Of a stretch of DNA of 23,780 nt, positions 13,438-22,906 are shown in pieces. This stretch comes from Methanoculleus sp. UBA374. Its GTDB lineage: Archaea > Halobacteriota > Methanomicrobia > Methanomicrobiales > Methanoculleaceae. The DNA is taken from assembly GCA_002508705.1 (NCBI GenBank), contig DAYL01000029.1:1-23780 (forward strand). Direction: 5' to 3'. The position numbers and the translations under genes were made by a program. The notes under the pieces are model-generated. The model was not told the origin of the DNA, made no database searches, and was given only the letters and a program-made list of their open reading frames with translations. Within the stretch, counting starts at the first letter, position 1; every line of letters starts with the position of its first letter.

Positions 13438-16400
13438 TCACATGAAGTCCGCAAGCCCGAGTTGCCGTTTCGGGGGCTCGCCGAAAGTCGACTCGATCTG
13501 CATGGAGAGCACCGCCACCCGCTGCTTCGTGTACTCCGACACCGCATAGTTCTCGCAGATGTTGCGCGACATCTCCAGGTACTTCTTCACCGATCCCTCG
13601 TGGACCGTGGGGATGACGTTCCCGCCGCAGCGGGTGCACTTCCCGGCAAGCGGCATCCGCCGGAATTTCGCATTGCACTTCATGCACCGCACCTTCTGCT
13701 TCGAGAACGCATTGAGGTTGCCCTGGAGGTCCCGGATGAAGTGGGTGTTCAAGACCCGCTCCGCGACGTCGTCGGCATCCACCGCCCGGATCTTCTTTGC
13801 GAGGTCGAGTTCGGCCTCGAGTTTATCGAGCATCGACCCGAGCTTCGTGTAGGTGGACTCGAGCGGCCCTGCGGAGATGTTCGAAGTCGGTGTGGTAAAG
13901 AGGAAACCCTCGAACTGGGCCGGGGTCCCGAGCCGCCGCTCCACCCGGTCGACGAACGCATCGAGGTCTTTTGGGTGAGCGTAGGCGAGGCAGCCGTTGT
14001 AGACCTCGATGGGGTAGTGGTCGCAGACGTCGACGTTGAGGCTCTCCTTATCGACCTCCGCCGGGTCGATCCGGGTGGTCAGCACGAGCGGCGCGTCCAT
14101 CGTCCCGCCCCGCGTCTCGGGGAGATAGGATCGGGAGAAGTTGATCAGCCCGTCGAGAAGAAGCATTACGCAGTCCTCGTCGCCGTCGCACTGCCCGCAG
14201 AAGATCCCGTCCGCAACCAGGGTGTGATTGTCCGCGACCGTGAGACAGTAGACCCGGTCGTCGAGCGTCCGGACGGTCTCGCAGACGACGACCTCGTCGC
14301 TGACGACGAGCCCTCCCTCCTCCGTCGGGACGCGGTCCCCGACCTTCACCTCGAGCGCCCGGATCTTCCGGAGGTAATCGGTCTCCCAGACCAGCATCGC
14401 GTGGTCGGGGGTGACCGAGAGGATCTTCCCCCGCCTCGTCTCAAACCGGATGAGGTGCGCCGGGGCCCGGTGAACCGAGACGGCGGTGACCCGCTTCATG
14501 CTCACCTTCCCCTGCGGATCGATGCTTCGGACGTAGAACGGCTGTCGGGGGTCGGAGTAGAACGTCCCCACATGGTCGAAATGGGGGTTTGCGAGATTGA
14601 AGTTCTCCACCACGAACTGCCGGATTGGCACCGTCGCCCACTGCCGGCCGTCGAAGACGGAGATCGCCGTATCGCCCGCAAAACAGTTCCGCCGTTTCGC
14701 CGCGTGGAAGAACGGGTGGCCGTAACCGACCGGCGCCTTCGAGAATCCGATCAGCCGGGCGAGAACTCCGGCGCTCGTGTGCGGGGCAAGCCCTATCAGG
14801 AGCTGTCCCACGAGGTCGAGCGGCTTTTCCGCCCGGTAGAACGGTTCAAGCCCGTAGACTTTCCTGAGAAGATCGTCGATGAACTTCGCCACCCGGACCA
14901 GCCACTCGCCGCAGTCTTCCGAGACCAGGATGTCCTGGTGGCGAAGTTCCAGCACCTGGTCGTCCGAGACGAGTTCCCGGCCGTAGGTGTCGTAGATGTA
15001 GCCGAGTTCCCGAAGCCGCTCGATCGGGACGCCGACCTCGTCGGGCCGGAAATGAGTCAGAGGAAGATCGATCATATCGTAACGGACAGTCCCGTCTTTG
15101 AAGACATAAAGGTTCTGCAACGCCCGGAGAATCCCTTTTTCGATTGGTTCCACCGGCCGTTCGCGGGATATCAGCCCTTTCACGCCCTTTAGGAGCGGGA
15201 TCGCCGAGTCGCGCACCCCGAGACGCTCGAGCGCCGCCGCGTACTCGGACTTCACGTTGATCGAGACCTTCTGGAGGCAGACCGTCGGCACGTTGCACCG
15301 TGGGCACAGGTCCTTCCCGACGTCCAGCCCGCACTTCGGGCACCGGAAGACCGGGACCGTGTGCGCGCCGCACTCGCAGAGGTTCTTGTAGGTGAAGGTG
15401 CCGCAGGCGGGGCAGCGCCGCTCGCCGACCTCCACCTCGGCCACGCCGCCGTCCGTATTCGACCGGGGCTTCGAGGTGCAGACCGCCTGGAACGACCGGC
15501 GCGCACCCCCCCCGTCCCCGACGGGAAAGAGCGAGTGGGGCGGCGGTTTCATCTCCCGCGGCTTCGATTTCCCCGGCCGCCCCATCCGCCCGCCTATCCG
15601 GGTGCCCGCCCGTGAGCGGACCAGAAAACCCGAGAGGTGCATCACGAGGTCGAGAGAGTTCTCCAGCGGGGCATCCTGCCACACCGGCCTCTTCTCGAGT
15701 TGGAGCGTCAGCCCGAGGCAGGCGAGGAGCACCAGATGTTCGGGGAGCGCTATCCGGTCGCCGGAAAGGTGATGGGGCACCAGGAGTTCCTCGAGGATCG
15801 CCTTCACCTCCGGGGCGTTCGGCAGCGTCAGCACGCCGTCCTCGATCCTGCCGTCGGCACAGACCCGGTCCGCAAGGAGGGTGATATCGGCCGGGGCGAC
15901 GTCGTCCCACATGTAGGTGTAGTCGGGGTGGAGGGGGGCTCCGTCGAGCGCGAACTCTATCGCCTCGAGTTCGTTCTCCGGGTGCCGCCTGCCCCCTTCG
16001 AGCATCCACCACTCCTCGCAGTAACTCGGGGGCATCAGCGGGTGGTTGTTCTCCATGAACTCGCCGAAACTGATCAGGATCTCGCCGTCGTCCAGGATCT
16101 CCTCCACCTGCCCCGCGATCTGCCGGGCCTCCGCCGCGTCGTCCACCCGCCGCACCTCCCCGCTCCGGAGTTTGACCGTCGGGCCCTGGATGGAGTCGAC
16201 CGGCACGATCCCCGCCGCCTTTCCGGGCCGTTCGACCTTCATCTGGGTCCCTACCGCGAGGAAGTCCCCGAGGATGTGCATCGTCGCCGGGTTCAGGCCA
16301 GCGGCCGCAAACCCGGTATTCCGCGCCCGGCCTAGGCGCAGCCGGAACCCCCCTTTGCGCATAGGGTAGGAGAAGACCGGCCGGCCGCCGATAAGGTCCC

Positions 16401-17295
16401 GGATGTACTTGTCCTTGGGCTTGATCGCGGCGCCCGGGTCGTCGTCGTCGCTCTTCGGGCCGCCGCCGATCATCTCCTCGATCCAGTCCCAGCCCGCCAT
16501 CTTCATCTTGCGGACGTTCTTTAAGACTTTCGGGGCTTTCAGGGCCAGCCCTTCCGCGACGACGAGCGCCATCCCGCCCCGGATGGTGTTCGTCTCCACC
16601 CGCTCCAGGTTCCGGTACCCGCTCACCTCCTGCTGCTCGGTCGGTTCGCCGTCGATGCAGACCGGGCAGTTCTCGATGATCGTCCGGAGTTCCTTCTCGC
16701 TCGGGAGGTACTGCAGGCTCATGATGTTGTTGTACTGCCGGATCTCCTCGATGTAGCGCTCCACCTCCTCGGGACGGGGGGTGTAGCGGTTGATCCCGAG
16801 CGCCTGCCGGACGTAGTCCCCCACCAGCACCGAGAGCGCCTGCGCCGTCCCGCCGGCGCTCCGGATGGGGCCCGCGTAGTAGATCTTTAGGTAATCGGTC
16901 CCGTCGTCGTTCTTCCCGAGGCTGACCTTTGCAATCCCCTCGGTCGGGGCGGCCACCACGCCCTCGGTCAAGAGCGCCATCGCTCCCCGGATGGCGTGGT
17001 CGAGGATCTCCTCGGTCGTGGTCTCGCCGAACTTCCGTGCCACAAAATCGTCGCCGATGCGGAGCGCCGCCTCTTCCCGGGACATCTGCTGTTCAAGCTC
17101 CCGGATCCTGGCTGCGATCCCCCGATAGCCGAGGAGCGCCTCCACGCGGTCGGCGAGGTCGCTGGCTATCGGGATCTCGATCTCCGTCGTCGGGTCGAGA
17201 CCGCGTGTCCGTGCGGCTGCGGCGATCTGCATCGCGATCTCGAGCCCTGCCCCAAGTTCGTCGAAGTAGCGGGCGGTGGCGGGTGAGACCTCCAT
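13438..17295 (-). CDS. polC: DNA polymerase D large subunit DP2, interrupted by an intein
   Basis: 1285 residues including a 165-residue intein; the mature protein is 1120, normal for the catalytic subunit of archaeal replicative PolD. Visible landmarks are the conserved [14 protein letters not shown] (141-154), a double zinc-ribbon block (CPACG, CECG, CPKCG, CPRC, about 628-665), the catalytic motif N870 joined to CDGDED (1036-1041 after the intein, holding the metal-binding aspartates), a C-terminal zinc finger (CMKC...CTRC, about 1203-1222), and QLGLADFM at the very end (1278-1285), a good PIP box for PCNA. It pairs with the small subunit DP1 (not in the window). The start ATG has no ribosome site but a TATA-like box 24-32 bp upstream, so a leaderless mRNA is likely. 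Confidence 0.97.
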   Translation of the reverse strand: MEVSPATARYFDELGAGLEIAMQIAAAARTRGLDPTTEIEIPIASDLADRVEALLGYRGIAARIRELEQQMSREEAALRIGDDFVARKFGETTTEEILDHAIRGAMALLTEGVVAAPTEGIAKVSLGKNDDGTDYLKIYYAGPIRSAGGTAQALSVLVGDYVRQALGINRYTPRPEEVERYIEEIRQYNNIMSLQYLPSEKELRTIIENCPVCIDGEPTEQQEVSGYRNLERVETNTIRGGMALVVAEGLALKAPKVLKNVRKMKMAGWDWIEEMIGGGPKSDDDDPGAAIKPKDKYIRDLIGGRPVFSYPMRKGGFRLRLGRARNTGFAAAGLNPATMHILGDFLAVGTQMKVERPGKAAGIVPVDSIQGPTVKLRSGEVRRVDDAAEARQIAGQVEEILDDGEILISFGEFMENNHPLMPPSYCEEWWMLEGGRRHPENELEAIEFALDGAPLHPDYTYMWDDVAPADITLLADRVCADGRIEDGVLTLPNAPEVKAILEELLVPHHLSGDRIALPEHLVLLACLGLTLQLEKRPVWQDAPLENSLDLVMHLSGFLVRSRAGTRIGGRMGRPGKSKPREMKPPPHSLFPVGDGGGARRSFQAVCTSKPRSNTDGGVAEVEVGERRCPACGTFTYKNLCECGAHTVPVFRCPKCGLDVGKDLCPRCNVPTVCLQKVSINVKSEYAAALERLGVRDSAIPLLKGVKGLISRERPVEPIEKGILRALQNLYVFKDGTVRYDMIDLPLTHFRPDEVGVPIERLRELGYIYDTYGRELVSDDQVLELRHQDILVSEDCGEWLVRVAKFIDDLLRKVYGLEPFYRAEKPLDLVGQLLIGLAPHTSAGVLARLIGFSKAPVGYGHPFFHAAKRRNCFAGDTAISVFDGRQWATVPIRQFVVENFNLANPHFDHVGTFYSDPRQPFYVRSIDPQGKVSMKRVTAVSVHRAPAHLIRFETRRGKILSVTPDHAMLVWETDYLRKIRALEVKVGDRVPTEEGGLVVSDEVVVCETVRTLDDRVYCLTVADNHTLVADGIFCGQCDGDEDCVMLLLDGLINFSRSYLPETRGGTMDAPLVLTTRIDPAEVDKESLNVDVCDHYPIEVYNGCLAYAHPKDLDAFVDRVERRLGTPAQFEGFLFTTPTSNISAGPLESTYTKLGSMLDKLEAELDLAKKIRAVDADDVAERVLNTHFIRDLQGNLNAFSKQKVRCMKCNAKFRRMPLAGKCTRCGGNVIPTVHEGSVKKYLEMSRNICENYAVSEYTKQRVAVLSMQIESTFGEPPKRQLGLADFM
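14191..14685 (-). other. Mini-intein in DP2 (165 residues, no homing endonuclease)
   Basis: DP2 residues 871-1035. Block A begins [11 protein letters not shown] after Asn870. Block B is [10 protein letters not shown] with the TxxH pair (intein residues 92 and 95). Blocks F and G are [16 protein letters not shown] then IFCGQ, followed by extein Cys1036. Length and sequence leave no room for a DOD (LAGLIDADG) endonuclease, so it cannot home. The last residue is Gln rather than Asn and the penultimate residue is Gly rather than His, an atypical splicing end; a C-terminal Gln is known from the Pyrococcus abyssi PolII intein. The insertion splits the active-site motif N|CDGDED, so polymerase activity depends on splicing. 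Confidence 0.93.
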
Positions 17296-17318
17296 GTATG
17301 GAGTATGGGGCCTTCACG

Positions 17319-17327
17319 CATTTAGAG
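17319..17327 (-). promoter_or_regulatory. Candidate TATA box of the DP2 gene
   Basis: On the minus strand CTCTAAATG is centred about 28 bases before the DP2 ATG, the distance expected for a leaderless archaeal transcript. No Shine-Dalgarno precedes the ATG. Confidence 0.4.
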
Positions 17328-17347
17328 TCCTCGTTTTCCGACGAGGA
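17328..17347 (-). terminator. Hairpin after the small HEAT-repeat gene
   Basis: TCCTCGT and ACGAGGA form a perfect 7-bp stem with a 6-base loop, 9 bases past the HEAT gene stop. There is no T-run on the minus strand after it, so it may end or punctuate the upstream transcript rather than act as a strong terminator. Confidence 0.3.
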
Positions 17348-17356
17348 ACCCCCGAT

Positions 17357-17878
17357 TCACTTCTTCCCGGATTGGTCGGTTTCAAGTGCCCTGGTGAGCG
17401 GTCCGGCGCCCGCCTCTCCCATCTTCCACAGGAGAAGCGCGGCGCGCTCCTGCGTCTCCAGGTCCGGGCTACGCAGCAGGCGGAGGAGGGGCTCCACCGC
17501 CGGTTCGCCGATCCCGCATATAGCCATCGCGGCGAACGGCTGGAGGTCAGGGTCGGCGCTCTCGATGACCGCGATGAGGGGTCCGACGGCCGGCTCCCCG
17601 ATCCCGGTCAGGGCTGCCGCGGCGTAGCGCCGGAAGTCCCGGTCCTTTCCCGTACGCATCGCCGCGATGAGGGGCTCCACCGCCTGAACACCAATCTTCA
17701 CCAGCGCGCGGGCGGCGTACCACCGGATATCGTTGTCGCCGTCGAGCATTGCGGCTATGAGCGGCCCGACCGCCGTCTCTCCCATCGTCCCGAGTTCGGC
17801 GGTCGCCGCCCGGCGCACCGCGAGGGGGCCGCGCCGGAGGTCGGCGACGAGTTCATCGATCCGGGTCTCGTCAGTCAT
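17357..17878 (-). CDS. HEAT-repeat (PBS-lyase-like) protein, 173 residues
   Basis: Made almost wholly of about five HEAT-type helical repeats of 30-31 residues, with recurring GEPAVGPLIA and RRYAAAALTGIG phrases. Such solenoids usually mediate protein-protein contacts; no catalytic residues are seen. It starts 26 bp after the larger HEAT gene and is probably cotranscribed and paralogous to it. There is no signal peptide or membrane span, so it should be cytoplasmic. It lies directly upstream of DP2, but a functional link to replication is not shown by sequence. Partner unknown. Confidence 0.85.
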   Translation of the reverse strand: MTDETRIDELVADLRRGPLAVRRAATAELGTMGETAVGPLIAAMLDGDNDIRWYAARALVKIGVQAVEPLIAAMRTGKDRDFRRYAAAALTGIGEPAVGPLIAVIESADPDLQPFAAMAICGIGEPAVEPLLRLLRSPDLETQERAALLLWKMGEAGAGPLTRALETDQSGKK

Positions 17879-17904
17879 AGCGTTCAGGTGCTCTCTTGCA
17901 GGTG

Positions 17905-19110
17905 TTATGTCTTCCTGATGCTGCCGAGCGCCTTCCGGGCGGCCCGGCGCACCTCCTCCCGCTCATCGCCGAACGCCCTGATCAGGGCATCGACCGAACC
18001 CGGGTCGTCGATCCCCGAAAGACCCACCGCCGCTCCTTCGCGGACGCGCCAGTCGTCGTCACCGAGCGCCGCAATAAGCGAGGCAACGGCAGGTCTTCCG
18101 ATCCGGACGAGGGCATCCATCGCTCCCTGCCGGAGTTCAGCGTCGTCCGTCCGGAGCGCCGAAATAAGGGCGGGGACCGCAGGTTCGCCGATGTCGCCGA
18201 GCGCACTTGCAGCACGCTGCCGCACCCCTCCTTCGGGGTCCCGGAGAAGACCGATGAGGGCTGTAACGGCATTTTCTCCCCCGATCTTCCCGAGTGCGAG
18301 GGCCGCACCCCGGCGGATGCTCCCGCTTCCGGCGTGAAGGCTCGCGATGAGGTCGTCTCGCGCAGGTTCGCCGATAGCCCCGAGCGCGAGGGCCGCCCTG
18401 CTCCGGACGTAGGCGTCTTCATCGTCAAGCGCCCTCATCAGCGCCGGAATTACCACAGGTTCGCCGATATCGCCGAGAGCGACCGCAGCCATCCATCGGG
18501 CATCGACGTCTTCGCTCTTCAGGCTCTCCGTGAGCGGCCCGACGGCCGGGGAGCCCAATTTCCCGAGCGCTTCCACAGCCTTCCAGCGAACACCGCTCTC
18601 CGGGTCGGAAAGGAGGGCGGCGAGCGGTCCGACTGCGGCGGGATCGCCGATATCGCCGAGGCAGCCGGCCGCCCGGTAGCGGGTATCCGGGTCCCGACTC
18701 GAGAGCCGGGCGATCAACCTTCGTGTACTCCGGTCGCATGCGGGCGCTCCGGAACCGGGCTCGCCTATCCGGAGGTGCAGGCCGCCGGGACGCCCCCCCG
18801 CGAGTTCGAAGAGATATCCGAGGAGATAGGCGATGAGGACAAGGGTCCCCGCGCCCACGAGGATACCCGGCCCCGGGGAGCCGGAGAGAGCGTATTCTAT
18901 AACGGTATAGAGCGCTGCGAGCAGAACCCCCGGATAGACTGCACGCCTTCGGTACCGGAATGCGGCGAAGATGAGTGCCAGGTAGAAGAGAGGGGTATAC
19001 GCACCGCCGGCGCCAACGACGAAGCCCAGGAGAACGGCAAGCACCGTGGCAAAAGCAATGATCGCAAGCCTGCTCCGTACCCGCTTATCCGGCAGACCTG
19101 CAGAACTCAT
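17905..19110 (-). CDS. Membrane-anchored HEAT-repeat protein
   Basis: 401 residues from the ATG at 19108-19110, chosen because a TATA-like box lies about 30 bases upstream; an earlier in-frame start would add 40 basic residues overlapping the DJ-1 gene. Residues about 12-115 hold roughly four hydrophobic spans (LAIIAFATVLAVLLGFVVG, then YTPLFYLALIFAAF, and so on). The rest, about 140-401, is eight or nine HEAT repeats (GDIGEPAVPALISAL-type units with alternating charged helices). It probably displays a protein-binding solenoid on the cytoplasmic face of the membrane. It is a paralogue of the next gene downstream. Ligand and pathway are unknown. Confidence 0.82.
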   Translation of the reverse strand: MSSAGLPDKRVRSRLAIIAFATVLAVLLGFVVGAGGAYTPLFYLALIFAAFRYRRRAVYPGVLLAALYTVIEYALSGSPGPGILVGAGTLVLIAYLLGYLFELAGGRPGGLHLRIGEPGSGAPACDRSTRRLIARLSSRDPDTRYRAAGCLGDIGDPAAVGPLAALLSDPESGVRWKAVEALGKLGSPAVGPLTESLKSEDVDARWMAAVALGDIGEPVVIPALMRALDDEDAYVRSRAALALGAIGEPARDDLIASLHAGSGSIRRGAALALGKIGGENAVTALIGLLRDPEGGVRQRAASALGDIGEPAVPALISALRTDDAELRQGAMDALVRIGRPAVASLIAALGDDDWRVREGAAVGLSGIDDPGSVDALIRAFGDEREEVRRAARKALGSIRKT

Positions 19111-19138
19111 TTCTGAAGAGTGAGTGCGGGCCGCACCC

Positions 19139-19144
19139 ATAAAG
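19139..19144 (-). promoter_or_regulatory. TATA-like box of the membrane HEAT gene
   Basis: On the minus strand CTTTAT lies 29-34 bases before the chosen ATG, inside the 58-bp gap after the DJ-1 gene. It supports a separate promoter with a very short leader. Confidence 0.4.
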
Positions 19145-19168
19145 AGTTTGCGCGGCGGGGTTCTCCCC

Positions 19169-19723
19169 TCACCGCGAGCGTGCAGTCGCCGCTTTTGTCG
19201 CTTCGCCGCCGGCCTCCTCGAGTTTTGCAAGCGATGCCTTGATGAATGCGGGGATGTCGTCCGGCATCCTGCTTGATACCAGGTTCCCGTCGATCACCAC
19301 ATCCCGGTCGATGTACTCCGCGCCGGCGTTTTTGATGTCCTGGACAACGGATTTCCAGCCGGTCACCTTCCGCCCCTCGAGCACCTGTGCGGTGATCAGG
19401 AGCTGGGGCGCGTGGCATATGATGAAGACCGGCTTTCCGCTCTGAACGAACCGGCGCACAAACTCGACGGGTGCATCGTAAGCCCGGAGTCTGTCGGGCG
19501 AGTAGCCGCCCGGTATGAAGAGCGCATCGAAATCGTCCACTGATATATCCGCTGCCGCCCGGTCGATCGCGACCGGTGTCCGGTCCTTCTTCCCGTGGAC
19601 GGTCTCGCCCTCGGTGAGGCCGACGTGGACGAGGTCGTGGCCGGCCTTCCGGAACGCTTCCGCGGGCTGCGTGTACTCGACATCCTCAAACATATCCGTG
19701 ATCAGGACTGCTATTCTACTCAT
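19169..19723 (-). CDS. DJ-1/PfpI family protein
   Basis: 184 residues, the family's usual length. MSRIAVLITDMFEDVEYTQP opens the flavodoxin-like fold with the conserved acidic residue (Glu16), FIPGGYSPD (69-77) is the glycine turn, and IICHAPQLL (101-109) is the nucleophile elbow with Cys103-His104. The tail GNLVSSRMPDDIPAF fits the PfpI subgroup (archaeal intracellular protease or deglycase-like). Actual activity in this group is debated (protease, chaperone or glyoxal-type detoxification) and cannot be settled here. A ribosome site GGGAGAG lies about 6 bases before the ATG and a TATA box about 55 bases before it. Confidence 0.92.
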   Translation of the reverse strand: MSRIAVLITDMFEDVEYTQPAEAFRKAGHDLVHVGLTEGETVHGKKDRTPVAIDRAAADISVDDFDALFIPGGYSPDRLRAYDAPVEFVRRFVQSGKPVFIICHAPQLLITAQVLEGRKVTGWKSVVQDIKNAGAEYIDRDVVIDGNLVSSRMPDDIPAFIKASLAKLEEAGGEATKAATARSR

Positions 19724-19735
19724 TTCCGTCTCTCC

Positions 19736-19755
19736 CGGGCCGGGTTTCCGGCCCG
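19736..19755 (-). promoter_or_regulatory. GC hairpin in the leader of the DJ-1 gene
   Basis: CGGGCCGG and CCGGCCCG form a perfect 8-bp stem with a 4-base loop. On the minus strand it lies between the TATA box (19777-19783) and the Shine-Dalgarno, directly abutting the latter, so it would be in the mRNA leader and could modulate translation. Confidence 0.4.
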
Positions 19756-19776
19756 ATCTCCGATCCTGGTCGGGAG

Positions 19777-19783
19777 ATATAAT
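19777..19783 (-). promoter_or_regulatory. TATA box of the DJ-1 gene
   Basis: ATTATAT on the minus strand, the only AT-rich patch upstream of the gene, predicts a start site near 19753-19757, at the foot of the leader hairpin. Confidence 0.5.
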
Positions 19784-19875
19784 GATGTCGGAAGAGCGGC
19801 AGGTCCGGTAATTCTCGGCCTATCGTTCAGGCTCCTGTGGCATTTTCGTGAATACCGTAGGCGAGTTCTCTAGCT

Positions 19876-19883
19876 TTTTATAT
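19876..19883 (+). promoter_or_regulatory. TATA box of the calcium ATPase gene
   Basis: TTTTATAT lies 23-30 bases before the ATG at 19906 and only 5 before the ATG at 19888. Transcription would start at or near 19906, so the downstream ATG must be the real start and the mRNA is leaderless. Confidence 0.65.
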
Positions 19884-19905
19884 CCCGATGCAGAACCGGA
19901 AATAT

Positions 19906-22653
19906 ATGACCACATCGGATCGGGACCCGAAAGAGGCTCCGCCTGTACAGGGAGGGACTCCGCCCGAATGGCACAGCCTCTCTACGGAGGCGATCCGGCA
20001 AAAACTCGGCACCGGGCCGTCGGGCTTAAGCGCGAACGAGGCCTGGATGAGGCTGGAGCGATACGGGGAGAACGTCCTCCGGGAAGAGGCGCGGGAGACG
20101 CCTCTCCAGGTCTTTCTGCGGCAGTTCAGGAGCGTCCTCATCATCATCCTGCTCATCGCCGCGGGGGTCTCGTTCTTTGTCGGCGCGATACTCGACGCCG
20201 CCGCCATCCTCATCATCGTCGTCTTAAACGCGGCCTTCGGCTTCACCCAGGAGTGGCAGGCCGGGGAGGCGATTGCGGCGTTGAAGAAGATGCTCGTCCA
20301 GCAGGCCGTGGTCATCCGCGACGGAAGGCAGCAGGAGGTCGATGCCGCCCGGATCGTTCCCGGCGATCTGGTCGTCCTCGAGATGGGAGAACAGGTGCCT
20401 GCCGACCTCTTCATCGTCGAGGCAACCTCGCTTGAGGTGGACGAGGCGCCGCTGACGGGCGAGTCGTCGCCCGTGGATAAGGCGCCGGCCCCGCTCCCTC
20501 CCGAGACCAGCCTTGCCGAGCGGAGCAACATGGCGTTTGCGGGCACGACGGTGGTCAACGGGCGGGGGCGCGGGGTGGTCGTCGCCACCGGGATGACGAC
20601 GGAGTTCGGGCGGATCGCCGGTCTATCCCAGCGGGTCAGGGACGAAACAACCCCTCTCTCCCGACAGATGGACCGCCTGGGCCGCGACCTGGGGGTTATT
20701 GCCGTCGGTATAGCCGTGCTCGCGGTCATCGTCGGCCTCCTGCAGCAGCGGGGTCTCCTGGAGATGTTCCTTGTCGGCGTCTCGCTCGCGGTGGCGGTGA
20801 TCCCGGAGGGGCTCCCGGCGGTCGTGACGCTGACGCTCGCGCTCGGCGTCAAGAGCATGATGCGGAGGAACTGCCTGATCCGCCGACTCCCTGCATCGGA
20901 GACCCTCGGCGCGGTCTCGGTGATCTGCACGGACAAGACCGGGACGCTCACCAAAAACGAGATGACGGTCGTCCGGGTGAGGACGCCGGACGCGGAGGTG
21001 ACGGTGACCGGGACCGGCTATGCCCCGGAAGGCGGTTTCCTCCGCGGGGATGACCCCATCGACCCTCTTGCGGACCCGGGACTCGGGCAGTTCCTGCGCA
21101 CCGTTCTCCTCTGCAACCACGCGGTTCTCGCCGGCGACGGGGAGAAGGGGTGGCGTGTCCTCGGAACGCCGACCGAGGGGGCGCTCGTGGTCGCGGCGTC
21201 AAAAGCCGGGCTCTCCCGCGAGGGTGGCCCGGAGGCGGAGGAGGAGTTTTCGTTCAACTCCGCCCGGAAGCGGATGACGATCATCTACCGGGAAGAAGAG
21301 GGGGATGTCGCCTACGTGAAGGGGGCGCCGGAGGTCCTTCTCGCCCGTTCGTCCCGGCTGCTCCTCGGCGGATCGGTGGTGCCGCTCACCGAAGACCGTC
21401 GCGAAGAGGTCCTCGCGGAGATCGGGGAGTACGCATCCGGCGGACTCCGGGTGCTCGGGGCGGCGTACCGGCCGCTCCCGGACGGGGCCGAACGGACCGC
21501 GGAGACCGTGGAGGAGGACCTGATCTTCCTCGGATTTGCCGGGATCGTCGACCCCCCGCGGCCCGAAGCAGCGGAGGCGATCCGGCTCTGCAGGAGTGCG
21601 GGGATCGATGTGATCATGATCACAGGGGACAACCCGCTGACCGCCTCCGCCGTCGCCCGCGGTCTCGGCCTCTCCGGCGAGGGGGCGCTGACCGGGGCCG
21701 ATCTCGACAGGCTGACCGACGACGAACTCAAGGGCCGCCTCCGGACGACAAAGGTCCTCTCCCGGGTCACCGCGGAGCATAAACTCCGGGTGATCGATAT
21801 CCTCTCCCGGGAGCGGTCGGTCATCGCCATGACCGGCGACGGCGTCAACGATGCCCCTGCGTTGAAGAAGGCGAGCATCGGAATAGCCATGGGGATCAAG
21901 GGGACGGATGCGGCCAAAGAGTCGAGCGACATGGTACTCGTGGACGACAACTTTGCAAGCATCGTCGCCGGCGTCGAGGAGGGGAGGCGGGAGTACGACA
22001 ACATCGCCCGGTTCACGCGGTATCTCCTCTCCTCCAACGTCGGAGAACTCGTCGCGATCGTCGGCGGGCTGCTCCTCGGCCTGCCGCTGATCCTCATCCC
22101 GATCCAGATCCTCTGGATCAACCTGGTCACCGACGGCCTCACCGCCATCGCGCTCGGCTTCGAGCCCGCCGAGCCGGACGTCATGCGGCGGCGGCCGAGG
22201 GACCCGACGGAGCCCCTGCTCACGCGGAACGCTCTCCTCGTCATCCTCATATTAGGGATATGGCTCGGTCTCCTGACTATCTACGTCTTCTCCGGGCTCT
22301 ATACGGTGGACCTCGAACGGGCACGGACGATGGCTTTTTCCGGCCTCATCATCTTCGAGCTCTACAACGTGCTGAACTTCCGGTCGTTCCGGTTCCCGCT
22401 CCACCGGATCGGTGTCTTCTCGAACCCGACCCTGTTCCTCGCGATCCTCGGGACCCTTGCCCTTCAGGTGCTGGTGGTCTACGTCCCGTTCCTGCAGCCC
22501 TTCCTCGGGACCGCGCCGCTGACCCCCGGTGACTGGGGTCTGCTCGCCCTGCTCGGCCTGCCGGTGCTGGTTGCCGGGGAGGTCTACAAGATTCTCCGTT
22601 CCCGGGTGGAGAAGGACGCTCCGGGTTCGGGAGAGTCCCCGGAGACGGGGTAA
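19906..22653 (+). CDS. SERCA-like Ca2+-transporting P-type ATPase
   Basis: 915 residues from the promoter-supported ATG at 19906. All P-type landmarks are present: TGES (184-187, actuator), PEGLP (300-304, M4), DKTGTLT with phosphorylated Asp343, the KGAPE nucleotide-site motif (472-476) and TGDGVNDAPA (643-652). Calcium ligands known from SERCA are matched: Glu in PEGLP, Asn and Glu in SSNVGE (709-714, M5), Asn, Thr and Asp in NLVTDG (739-744, M6), and a Glu in FELYNVLN (M8). This supports both Ca2+ sites, subgroup P2A. It pumps Ca2+ out of the cytoplasm using ATP. The N- and C-termini lack regulatory extensions. It is transcribed alone, divergent from DJ-1. Confidence 0.95.
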   Translation: MTTSDRDPKEAPPVQGGTPPEWHSLSTEAIRQKLGTGPSGLSANEAWMRLERYGENVLREEARETPLQVFLRQFRSVLIIILLIAAGVSFFVGAILDAAAILIIVVLNAAFGFTQEWQAGEAIAALKKMLVQQAVVIRDGRQQEVDAARIVPGDLVVLEMGEQVPADLFIVEATSLEVDEAPLTGESSPVDKAPAPLPPETSLAERSNMAFAGTTVVNGRGRGVVVATGMTTEFGRIAGLSQRVRDETTPLSRQMDRLGRDLGVIAVGIAVLAVIVGLLQQRGLLEMFLVGVSLAVAVIPEGLPAVVTLTLALGVKSMMRRNCLIRRLPASETLGAVSVICTDKTGTLTKNEMTVVRVRTPDAEVTVTGTGYAPEGGFLRGDDPIDPLADPGLGQFLRTVLLCNHAVLAGDGEKGWRVLGTPTEGALVVAASKAGLSREGGPEAEEEFSFNSARKRMTIIYREEEGDVAYVKGAPEVLLARSSRLLLGGSVVPLTEDRREEVLAEIGEYASGGLRVLGAAYRPLPDGAERTAETVEEDLIFLGFAGIVDPPRPEAAEAIRLCRSAGIDVIMITGDNPLTASAVARGLGLSGEGALTGADLDRLTDDELKGRLRTTKVLSRVTAEHKLRVIDILSRERSVIAMTGDGVNDAPALKKASIGIAMGIKGTDAAKESSDMVLVDDNFASIVAGVEEGRREYDNIARFTRYLLSSNVGELVAIVGGLLLGLPLILIPIQILWINLVTDGLTAIALGFEPAEPDVMRRRPRDPTEPLLTRNALLVILILGIWLGLLTIYVFSGLYTVDLERARTMAFSGLIIFELYNVLNFRSFRFPLHRIGVFSNPTLFLAILGTLALQVLVVYVPFLQPFLGTAPLTPGDWGLLALLGLPVLVAGEVYKILRSRVEKDAPGSGESPETG

Positions 22654-22906
22654 TCAGACAGCAGAACCGCAACGGTTATCCCTTATGAAAGGTAATAGCC
22701 CTATTATCCTCCGGGCACAGTATGGGGGCCGGGATACGACGTCAATCGAACTTCCCGGCCCCCGCGGGATACCGGGGGTATCGCCGGTTGAGACTTCGAC
22801 ATCGCTCCCCATAACATTTCTGTGCATTTCTCTGGATCGTCGTTGCAGCCGCGGTCAGTTCAATTCATGACTGCCGGTTCTATTTTCGGCGCCAGGGAAA
22901 TGCGGC
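22654..22906. other. Convergent intergenic region
   Basis: About 250 bases between the ATPase and a reverse gene. It contains a strong long-loop hairpin (separate entry) and no gene I can support. A forward frame over 22529-22870 is mostly a shadow of the ATPase end. Confidence 0.5.
22724..22763 (+). terminator. 11-bp perfect hairpin downstream of the calcium ATPase
   Basis: GGGGGCCGGGA (22724-22734) pairs perfectly with TCCCGGCCCCC (22753-22763) around an 18-base loop, 71 bases after the ATPase stop. There is no T-run. It could be a transcript-end structure for the two converging genes or part of a small RNA. Confidence 0.35.

Noticed and set aside
13324..15192. A 622-codon forward frame opposite DP2
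   Set aside because: It is the antisense shadow of the GC-rich DP2 gene, rich in Arg, Asp, Glu and Pro with no recognisable domains, and it crosses the intein without change in character.
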